Of a stretch of 15,450 bases of DNA, positions 7,201-13,120 are shown piece by piece. Source of the DNA: JBBSEZ01 sp038239195 (GTDB lineage: Bacteria; Planctomycetota; Planctomycetia; Gemmatales; Gemmataceae); the NCBI GenBank assembly GCA_038239195.1, contig JBBSEZ010000232.1, positions 1 to 15,450 on the forward strand, given 5' to 3'. Each line of letters opens with the position of its first letter. The first letter of the stretch is position 1. The position numbers and the translations under genes were made by a program. The notes beneath the pieces were generated by a model, which had not been told where the DNA came from, searched no databases, and saw nothing but the letters and a program-made list of their open reading frames with translations.

Positions 7201-8860
7201 CGATGGTGGTCTCCATCGACATGATGATCTCTTCGCGGATGCAGTCCACCGGGGGGTTGGTCACCTGCGCGAAGAGTTGTTTGAAATAGCCGTACAGCAA
7301 CTGGGGCCTGTCGGAGAGGACCGCCAGGGCGGCGTCGTTGCCCATCGACCCGATCGCCTCGTTGCCGTCGAGCGCCATCGGCGCCAGCAACAGCTTGAGG
7401 TCTTCGGTGGTGTAGCCGAAGGCGCGCTGGCGGAGCAGGACGTTGTCGTGATCCGGCTCGTGAACAATGGGCCCGGGGGGAAGTTGGTCGAGGGAGACGA
7501 GGTTGTCGCGCAGCCAGTCGGCGTAGGGGTGGGCGGCGGCGATCCCATCCTTGAGTTCGTCGTCCACGATGATGCGGCGCTGCTGGAGATCGACGAGGAA
7601 CATGCGCCCCGGCTGGAGCCGGCCCTTGAGGAGGACGCGCTCGGGGGGCACGTCGAGGACGCCGGCCTCCGAGGCCATGATGACGAGGTCGTCCTTGGTG
7701 ACGTAGTAGCGCGAGGGGCGCAGGCCGTTGCGGTCGAGGACGGCGCCGATGCAGTTGCCGTCGGTGAAGGCGATGGAGGCGGGCCCGTCCCAGGGCTCCA
7801 TCAGGCACGAGTGAAACTCGTAGAAGGCCTTCTTGGCGGGGCTCATGCTGCTGTCGCCGCTCCAAGGCTCGGGGATCATCATCATGACGGCGTGGGGCAA
7901 CGAGCGGCCGGCGAGGACGAGCAGTTCGAGGGCGTTGTCGAACATGCCCGAGTCGCTGCCGCTCTCGTCGATGATCGGCAGCACCTTCTTGAGGTCGTCG
8001 CCGAACAGGTCCGAGCGGAACATCTTTTCGCGGGCGCGCATCCAGTTGACGTTGCCGCGGAGGGTGTTGATCTCGCCGTTGTGGCAGACGTAGCGGTAGG
8101 GATGGGCCCGCGCCCAGGTGGGAAACGTGTTGGTGCTGAATCGCGAGTGGACCAGCGCCAGGGCCGACTCGAACTCCTCGTCCAAAAGGTCCGGGAAGTA
8201 GGGCCCGAGTTGGGGCGAGTTGAGCATGCCCTTGTAGATCAGGGTCTTGTACGACAGGCTCGGGACGTAGAACATTCCGCGCTGCGGCAGGCCGGACGCG
8301 CGCACCGCGTGGGTGACGCGCCGGCGCACGACGTACAGCTTGCGCTCGAACGCCAGGTCGTCTTCCCCGAGGCCGCGGAGGCAGGAAGCCGGCCTGCCGA
8401 TGAAGATCTGCCGCATGACCGGTTCGGAGGCGCGCGCGGTGGGGCCGATCGAGCTGTTGTCGGTCGGCACGGTGCGCCACCCGAGGAAGGCCTGCCCCTC
8501 CTCGCGAACGATCCGCTCGAAGAGCTCCTCGCAGTCGCGCCGGTCGCCCGGGTCGGTCGGCAGGAAGACCATGCCGACCCCGTACTCCCCCGGGCCGGGC
8601 AGCGCGACGTTCAGGGCCGCGCACTCTTTGGCGAGGAACCGATGTGGCATCTGGACGATGATGCCGGCCCCGTCGCCGGTGTTCTTCTCGCAGCCACACG
8701 CTCCGCGGTGCTCGAGGTTGACGAGGACCTCGATCGCCTGCCGGACGATGGCGTGCGACTTCCGCCCCTTGAAGTCGACGACGAACCCGACGCCGCAGCT
8801 GTCGTGCTCGAAAAGGGGGTCGTACAGCCCTTGCTTGAGGGGCGGCTCGGTCCGGCTCAT
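4235..8860 (-). CDS. gltB: Glutamate synthase large subunit
   Basis: At 1541 residues this is a complete GltB. It hydrolyses glutamine at an N-terminal amidotransferase site, channels the ammonia inside the protein, and makes glutamate from 2-oxoglutarate at an FMN site. The amidotransferase nucleophile is Cys22 in HDSCGVGF; GltB proteins are usually processed so that this Cys becomes the first residue, so the first 21 residues are a likely propeptide. The 3Fe-4S cysteines are Cys1140, Cys1146 and Cys1151 (CVMMRVCHLNTCPVG). The synthase domain carries SGHDGGTGASP and GEGGQLPGSKV. The C-terminal beta-helix has the expected glycine pattern, including GGRVVVLGPTGKNFAAGMSG. The ATG at 8860 has a GAGAGGA ribosome-binding site (8868-8874) and overlaps the upstream regulator's stop in ATGA. 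The plus strand opposite has a 1590-codon open frame, which is a composition effect. Confidence 0.98.
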   Translation of the reverse strand: MSRTEPPLKQGLYDPLFEHDSCGVGFVVDFKGRKSHAIVRQAIEVLVNLEHRGACGCEKNTGDGAGIIVQMPHRFLAKECAALNVALPGPGEYGVGMVFLPTDPGDRRDCEELFERIVREEGQAFLGWRTVPTDNSSIGPTARASEPVMRQIFIGRPASCLRGLGEDDLAFERKLYVVRRRVTHAVRASGLPQRGMFYVPSLSYKTLIYKGMLNSPQLGPYFPDLLDEEFESALALVHSRFSTNTFPTWARAHPYRYVCHNGEINTLRGNVNWMRAREKMFRSDLFGDDLKKVLPIIDESGSDSGMFDNALELLVLAGRSLPHAVMMMIPEPWSGDSSMSPAKKAFYEFHSCLMEPWDGPASIAFTDGNCIGAVLDRNGLRPSRYYVTKDDLVIMASEAGVLDVPPERVLLKGRLQPGRMFLVDLQQRRIIVDDELKDGIAAAHPYADWLRDNLVSLDQLPPGPIVHEPDHDNVLLRQRAFGYTTEDLKLLLAPMALDGNEAIGSMGNDAALAVLSDRPQLLYGYFKQLFAQVTNPPVDCIREEIIMSMETTIGSEYNLLEPTPRSARQIKLPSPILKNEELEQLRRLDGLGPHQFKSITLATLYPVKEGVAGLEWALGDLFRRASEAVADDHDFIILSDRGPTPNFAPIPALLAVAGVHHHLIREGTRTKVGLVLESGEPREVHHFALLIGYGAGAINPFLAFETLDDMIRQGMLRNVDHKKAVGNYVKAVGKGVMKVMSKMGISTAQSYCGAQIFEAVGLNEDVIDRYFARTSSRLSGVGLDGIAAEATARHRQAFPERPLNGHVLEVGGQYQYRREGEYHLFNPETIHKLQYACRTGNYQAFKEYSALVDNQAKRLCTLRGLFALKLAAQPVPIDEVESVEAITRRFKSGAMSYGSISQEAHETLAIAMNRIGGKSNTGEGGEDPARYAWTNERGDSKNSAIKQVASGRFGVTSDYLISAKEIQIKMAQGAKPGEGGQLPGSKVYPWIAKVRYSTPGVGLISPPPHHDIYSIEDLAELIHDLKNANPQARISVKLVAEVGVGTIAAGVSKAHADVVLISGHDGGTGASPQTSIKHAGAPWELGLAETQQTLLLNDLRSRIVVEVDGQLKTGRDVVIGALLGAEEFGFATAPLVALGCVMMRVCHLNTCPVGVATQDPELRKKFTGDPEHAANFMRFVAREVREIMAQLGYRTFEEMIGHSERLEVKEAVDHYKARGLDFSPIFHQPRVAPTVGRYCSQAQDHGLDAALDRTTLIPLCQPALEKGELVTATLPIRNINRVVGTMLGSELTRRYGAAGLPDDTIRLKFEGSAGQSFGAFVPRGITLELEGDANDYVGKGLSGGKIIVYPPAASTFRAIDNVIIGNVALYGATSGEAYVRGMAGERFAVRNSGANAVVLAVGDHGCEYMTGGRVVVLGPTGKNFAAGMSGGIAYVYDEDRTFARNCNREMVGLYALEDEEDVAEVKSLLQAFYDHTGSDRPLRMLQRWDEYRPLFVKVYPNDYRRVLETQKRYKSQGLSDGEAVMAAFEENAHDLARAGGK

Positions 8861-9846
8861 GTTCCCGTCCTCTCAACGTGGGGGTTGATTGCGCGCGCCT
8901 TGGGCTCGCCCGGGCGCCGGCGGGGCTTTTGGGGGCGGGGCGCCTCGCCATTCAAGCGCGGGCCGGAGTCGTGAGCGCGCAGCATGGCGATGAAGCCCTT
9001 GGTGGCAGCGCCGAGCCGGTGTTGCCGGCGGTGGATGATGCCGAGCGGGCGCATCAGGTGGCACCCTTCCAGAATGGGGGCCACCAGCGTGCCTGCCGCC
9101 TTCTCTTTGCGGATCATCGGCTCGGGGAGCAGGGCCAGGCCCGCCCCGATCTCGATGCCTTTTTTGATGTTCTCGATGTTGTCGAACTCGAGCACCACGT
9201 TTACCGACACCCCGTGTTCGCGGAGAAACCGATCCACCTCGCGGCGGATGCTCAACGTCTTCTCGAACGCCACGTACTTCTCCCCGTCCAGGCGAGCCGG
9301 CGGAACGGCAGGCAAGCCCGCGAGCGGGTGCCCAGGCGCGCAGGCGACGACCATTTCCTCTTCGCGCCACGGCAAGACGGTCAGTTCCTTGCAACGGCGG
9401 GGGAAGGAGACCAGCCCGAGGTCGGCGGTGCCGTCGAGGGCCCGTTCGTAAACCTGGTCGGGGTGGAGGTAGTCAATGTGGACCTTTGCATGGGGGTTTT
9501 CCTCCTCGAAGCGGGTCACGTACCGGCCCATGTCCCAGAGGCCGACGGAATAGATGGCGGCCACCCGGACCGTGAGGGCCACCTCCGCGGGGCCACGGCG
9601 AAGCGCCGCCTCCAGTTCCACGTATTGCTCCAGAAGCCCCTTGCAGCCCTCGTAATAGGCCTGGCCCAGCGCGGTCAACTGAAGAGGCCGCTTGGAGCGG
9701 TCGATCAGTTGCCCTCCCAGACGAGCCTCGAGCCGGTGGATCAGCCGGCTCACCGTCGGCTGGGAGACCCGGTTGGACTCCGCCGTCTTCGAGAAGTTGC
9801 GAGAGGCGGCAAGGTCGCAGAACATCTTGAGCGTTTCGAGTGGCAT
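8857..9846 (-). CDS. LysR-type transcriptional regulator, upstream of gltBD
   Basis: This 329-residue protein has a standard LysR architecture. A winged helix-turn-helix occupies about residues 1-60 (NFSKTAESNRVSQPTVSRL, then LEARLGGQLIDR and LTALG). A co-inducer-binding domain spans about residues 90-295, with hallmark segments such as DLGLVSFP and IEIGAGLALLPEPMI. The last ~30 residues are a basic, proline-rich extension (PRPQKPRRRPGEPK), beyond the usual end. The stop (8859-8857) overlaps the gltB start (8860-8858) as ATGA, so the two are probably translated together. In many bacteria the regulator of gltBD (for example GltC) is divergent from it; here it is co-directional and first in the operon. 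Control of gltBD is inferred from position; the effector is unknown. The ribosome-binding site at 9846 is weak, but the start is the right one for the family (METLK-like MPLETLKMF). Confidence 0.95.
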   Translation of the reverse strand: MPLETLKMFCDLAASRNFSKTAESNRVSQPTVSRLIHRLEARLGGQLIDRSKRPLQLTALGQAYYEGCKGLLEQYVELEAALRRGPAEVALTVRVAAIYSVGLWDMGRYVTRFEEENPHAKVHIDYLHPDQVYERALDGTADLGLVSFPRRCKELTVLPWREEEMVVACAPGHPLAGLPAVPPARLDGEKYVAFEKTLSIRREVDRFLREHGVSVNVVLEFDNIENIKKGIEIGAGLALLPEPMIRKEKAAGTLVAPILEGCHLMRPLGIIHRRQHRLGAATKGFIAMLRAHDSGPRLNGEAPRPQKPRRRPGEPKARAINPHVERTGT

Positions 9847-9905
9847 GGAGTGATGCTACTATTCTTTTTATGAATAACAATCCCAGCTTGGAAAAACATT
9901 GTGAA
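9847..9905 (-). promoter_or_regulatory. AT-rich promoter region of lysR-gltBD with LTTR box
   Basis: This is the most AT-rich stretch in the window, directly upstream of the regulator. It contains ATTC-N7-GAAT at 9861-9875, which fits the T-N11-A dyad of LysR-type binding sites (T at 9862, A at 9874). The box lies 15-29 bases before the start codon, a position suited to self-repression. Possible core elements on the minus strand are TTGTTA and TAGCAT with a 16-base gap, or TTTTTC and CATAAA with 18; neither is strong. The promoter may serve the whole operon. Confidence 0.5.
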
Positions 9906-10143
9906 TACTTCGTGAGGCGGAGGAAGGTGGGGCGGTCGTCCGGGAAGGGGCATGCTCGGCGGGCCCGGGGAGGTGGGAAGATGGGCCAGCGCCCACCGGC
10001 TGCCGAGTTGCTGGGCAGAGGGCCGGGTGCGATAAGGCTTTCGAGAGCGCTGCTCGTTCCCGGGCCGGGGTTGGGCGCAGCGGTTCACCCTCTGCGGTCC
10101 TTTCCCCGGGTTGGGCCGGGAGAGTGGTGCCGGTCGGGATCGT
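9906..10143. other. Intergenic stretch without a recognisable gene
   Basis: Between the promoter of the regulator and the inverted repeat after tssG lie about 240 GC-rich bases. Frames on both strands are open but rich in Arg, Gly and Pro, without family resemblance. I see no RNA gene and no T-tract terminator here. Confidence 0.5.
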
Positions 10144-10264
10144 GCTCCCCGGGTGCCGCCCACGAGCTCCCGGGAAGTACGCGGTCACCGCAGGGCTGCA
10201 CCCGGGGCTCAGCCCTTCCGAGACAGCGCACTCCCAGGGCGGTCGCGGTCGGCATCCGGGGAAC
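10144..10264. repeat. 121-nt imperfect inverted repeat right after tssG
   Basis: The 55-base arm at 10144-10198 matches the reverse complement of 10210-10264 at 42 of 55 positions with no gap, around an 11-base loop (10199-10209) containing CCCGGGG. In minus-strand RNA, the sense of tssG, four mismatches become G-U pairs, so the hairpin folds better on that strand. It begins one base after the tssG stop codon. It could be a 3'-end stabiliser, a terminator without a T-tract, or a small dispersed palindromic element. Confidence 0.65.
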
Positions 10265-10265
10265 T

Positions 10266-11342
10266 TCACCCATCCTCCACCGCGAAGGTCGCATCCTCGA
10301 CGGCTTCGTCGAAATCGTGCGCCCGCACCCACGCGCTTTGACCGAGGCGGAAGCCGTCCTCGTCGGGCCCGAGCTGGCACCACGGCACCTCGAGCGGCAG
10401 CAGCACGAGTTGGGCGTCGAAGTCGAGCTCCGGCCCGACGTAGCTGCGCGCCATCTCCACCAGGGCTGGGCGATCGACGCCACCCGGCAGCAGGCGCCGG
10501 AACTGTTCGTAGGTGAGCGGCCCCAGCCGCAACCGCACCTTGCTCTGCACGTCCCAGGTGCGCTGGCCGACCACGACGTCGAGGCCGAGCTGGTTGTTTT
10601 GGCCCAGCCCGTCTGGCCCCAGCCTCGTGCGGTCGTCCTCCTCCAGGTAGAGCCACTGGCCCTCGAACTGCTCCACGCGGACCGGAAACTCGAAGTGGTC
10701 CGCCAGCAGTTGCTGAAGGCCGATGGCCGAGCGGGGAAAGTGGGCGAAGAGCCCGCTGTAGTAGAGGAACGCCTCGGGCGGCGCCTGCAGCCGGTCGCGC
10801 AGCCCGCCGGTGCCCAGGCCGACGAGGCCGTAGAGGCACTGCGCGAACAGGTCCGGCTCGCCCGGGGGGCCGTCGAGGCGGGCCCGCTCGAAGCCGAGCG
10901 GGAAGCGGTACTTCTCCCAGGCCCGGTAGAAGAGAGAGATCGTCCGGTGGTTGAAGAGGTCGAGGAAGTCGCGAAGGGAGTGGTCGCGCAGGCGCAGCCT
11001 CTGGAGGAGGAGCGTCGTGTAGTGCGCGGGCAGCACCCCGGAGGGGCCGGTCAGCCCCAGGAACGTCACCACCATCTCAGCGGGCCCGTCTCCTTCGGTG
11101 GCGGGGCGCAATTGGCCGATGGCCCCGGCCGGGAAGCTCAGGGCGGGGAGCGCCCGGAAGCGGACGACCTCCTGCCCCGGGGCGCGGTCCTGCCCGACCG
11201 GGGAGCGGCGCGCGCCGCCCGCGCCACGCGCCCGCTCGATCTGTTCGAGCAGGCGGACGGCCTGGAAGAAGTCGAAGCGGAACGGCTCGCGGAAGAGCCG
11301 TTCGCTCACAGGAGCACTTTCGTGCCCGCTCGGGGGGGCCAT
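10266..11342 (-). CDS. tssG: Type VI secretion baseplate protein TssG
   Basis: The 358-residue product matches TssG (ImpH/VasB) in length and motifs. The N-terminal FRFDFFQAVRLLEQIE and the following beta-rich VVRFRALPALSFPAGAI are typical, as are MVVTFLGLTGPSGVLPAHYT, DFLDLFNHRTISLFYRAWEK and the C-terminal LRLGPLTYEQFRRLLPGG. TssG pairs with TssF in the baseplate wedge that holds the T6SS sheath and spike in the cytoplasm, under the membrane complex. The chosen ATG at 11342 has a good ribosome-binding site, GAGGGAGAG at 11351-11359, and overlaps tssF by 37 bases. A GTG at 11309 would give a 4-base GTGA overlap and a start 11 residues later, but has no clear ribosome-binding site. It is the last gene of the cluster on this side. 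Confidence 0.95.
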   Translation of the reverse strand: MAPPSGHESAPVSERLFREPFRFDFFQAVRLLEQIERARGAGGARRSPVGQDRAPGQEVVRFRALPALSFPAGAIGQLRPATEGDGPAEMVVTFLGLTGPSGVLPAHYTTLLLQRLRLRDHSLRDFLDLFNHRTISLFYRAWEKYRFPLGFERARLDGPPGEPDLFAQCLYGLVGLGTGGLRDRLQAPPEAFLYYSGLFAHFPRSAIGLQQLLADHFEFPVRVEQFEGQWLYLEEDDRTRLGPDGLGQNNQLGLDVVVGQRTWDVQSKVRLRLGPLTYEQFRRLLPGGVDRPALVEMARSYVGPELDFDAQLVLLPLEVPWCQLGPDEDGFRLGQSAWVRAHDFDEAVEDATFAVEDG

Positions 11343-13120
11343 CGCTTCAGCTCTCCCTCGCGTCGGGTGGTGGTCAGGACCAGTTTCGAGAAGGAATTGA
11401 TGGAGCAGTAGAGCCCGAGGAAGCGCTCGAGGACGCTGGCGAACAGGTAGAGGCCGCTGCCGGTGAAGCGGTCCTCGTCGAGCTGGAGCGAAACCTCGAC
11501 GCCCTTGCAGAAGCCGACGCCCTCGCGGCCGCCGCGCACCCGGCCGACGACGCGCCGGCTATTGACCTGCACCACGCCCTCGATCATCGCGCGCGTCTCG
11601 GCCGAGTCGTTGAAGTCGTACAGCGCCAGGATCTCGCGCAGGCCCTCGCCGCCCTCCAACGACAGGTGGTTGAGCACGAGGTGCGAAACAAGTCGCCAGC
11701 GGGCCCCGTGCTTCATGGGCGGCCGGCGCGTCCGCGTGGGCGGGGTCAGGCACGCCAGGGGGGCCAGGGGCGCCCCGCCCTCGCTCAACTGGAGGCGCGG
11801 CTGATCGCCGCCGAAGGGGAGCCGGTGCGGCAGGTCGCGGTTGAGACAGGTCGTCTCCACGTCGAGCACCCCGTCGGACGGGGCCAGCGGCTGGAAGTCG
11901 AGATCGACCAGCGACAGGAAGACCTCGGTGCCCGCATCGACCTGGCCGTGGGGGCGCTCGGCCGGGCGCCGGGCCGCCGACCAGAAGGCCCGCCCGCCGT
12001 GGCGCGTGGAATAGAAGGGCAGGTACTCGACCGCGCCGCCGTCGGCCGTGGAGGCGGTGACGCGATCGACGCTGTAGACCTCCAGGGCCAGGGGCCGGCG
12101 CACGTCGGGCACCACGCGCACCTCGGGGTCGCGATGGGTCAGCGGGATCGGCTCGGCGCGCTGGCGGAACAGGTTGACCATCGGCGTACAGCCGAGGCGG
12201 AAGGTGTCGGCCGTGAGGTTCTGCTCCAAATCGCCCGAGGAGCGGTTGAGGTAGAGATAGACGTCGAGCCGGTTGCCCATCCGGGCGAGGGAGCGCGGGG
12301 GGAGGGCCAGGTCGAGGAACAGGAACTTCTCGGGAAACGCGAAAAACTCCGTCAGCAGCCGGTAGCCGGGGAACGACCGCGCCGGGTAGGGCAACAGCCC
12401 CTCGTCCAGCTCCAGGCCCACGGGGCGCAAAACGTCCTTGTCGAGCACCACGACGGGGGCCTTCGGGTCGGGCCCCGCCAGGGCGACCTCGATGGTGTTG
12501 TTGCAAATCAGCTCGTAGAGGGCGTAGGCGTGCTGGGGCTGGCCCTTGAGGAAGAAGCGGAGCGCGGGGATCGGCAGATTGGCGAAGGAGACGCCGGGGG
12601 CCCGGCAGCGCATGGAGAGGCGCAGTACGGCGACCGCCTGGGCGGAGCGCGGGGTGGTGGGGGCGGTGAAGGGCGGGCCGGACAGCCTGGCCGACTCCAT
12701 CTCGATGGGCCAGACCGTGACCGGGTAGCAGGTGCGGAAGCGGCACGGCTCGCCCTGGATCGGCTCGGTCTCGACCGCGGTGCCTGGGGGGACGCTGTAG
12801 CCGGCGGTCAGCTCGGCCTGGTCGGCGGCGAGGGCGAACTGGAGGATGGCCATCGACGGGACGGGGTGGAGGTAGTGCGGGTAGAGCACGCCGAGGAGGG
12901 CGTCGGTGATCTCGGGGAAGTCGTCTTCGAGCTTGAAGCGGGTGCGGGCGTTGAGGTAGGCGAACGCTTCGAGGAGGCGCGAGACGTGGGGGTCTTCGCT
13001 GGAATCGGGGCCGAGGCGGAGCCGGCCGGCGATCTTGGGGTGGGCCTGGGCAAACTCGGCGCCGAGGCGGCGGAGGAAGGCGAGCTCGCGGTTGTAGTAG
13101 GGCAACAACTCGTCGCTCAT
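11306..13120 (-). CDS. tssF: Type VI secretion baseplate protein TssF
   Basis: The 604-residue product is a full-length TssF (ImpG/VasA). The start MSDELLPYYNRELAFLRR and the next segments (AQAHPKIAGRL, DPHVSRLLEAFAYLNARTR, FPEITDALLGVLYPHYLHPVPS) are diagnostic of the family. Later markers are LPIPALRFFLKG, YELICNNTIEV, FPEKFLFLDL, VNLFRQRAEPI and the C-terminal LYLFASVLERFLGLYCSIN. TssF forms the baseplate wedge with TssG, TssE and TssK; the last two are not in this window. The ATG at 13120 has a GGAG ribosome-binding site at 13128-13131. It is separated from the PAAR gene by a 70-base gap that is mostly a strong hairpin, and it overlaps tssG at its 3' end. Confidence 0.96.
   Translation of the reverse strand: MSDELLPYYNRELAFLRRLGAEFAQAHPKIAGRLRLGPDSSEDPHVSRLLEAFAYLNARTRFKLEDDFPEITDALLGVLYPHYLHPVPSMAILQFALAADQAELTAGYSVPPGTAVETEPIQGEPCRFRTCYPVTVWPIEMESARLSGPPFTAPTTPRSAQAVAVLRLSMRCRAPGVSFANLPIPALRFFLKGQPQHAYALYELICNNTIEVALAGPDPKAPVVVLDKDVLRPVGLELDEGLLPYPARSFPGYRLLTEFFAFPEKFLFLDLALPPRSLARMGNRLDVYLYLNRSSGDLEQNLTADTFRLGCTPMVNLFRQRAEPIPLTHRDPEVRVVPDVRRPLALEVYSVDRVTASTADGGAVEYLPFYSTRHGGRAFWSAARRPAERPHGQVDAGTEVFLSLVDLDFQPLAPSDGVLDVETTCLNRDLPHRLPFGGDQPRLQLSEGGAPLAPLACLTPPTRTRRPPMKHGARWRLVSHLVLNHLSLEGGEGLREILALYDFNDSAETRAMIEGVVQVNSRRVVGRVRGGREGVGFCKGVEVSLQLDEDRFTGSGLYLFASVLERFLGLYCSINSFSKLVLTTTRREGELKRWPPRAGTKVLL

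Noticed and set aside
4202..8974. Plus-strand open frame of 1590 codons opposite gltB
   Set aside because: It is antisense to an unmistakable gltB and its product is a low-complexity mix of Ala, Val, Leu, Arg, Asp, Glu and His. Long antisense frames like this arise from high GC at third codon positions.
9840..11411. Plus-strand open frame of 523 codons opposite tssG
   Set aside because: It covers the lysR promoter, the inverted repeat and tssG in antisense, with no family resemblance. It is a shadow of tssG.
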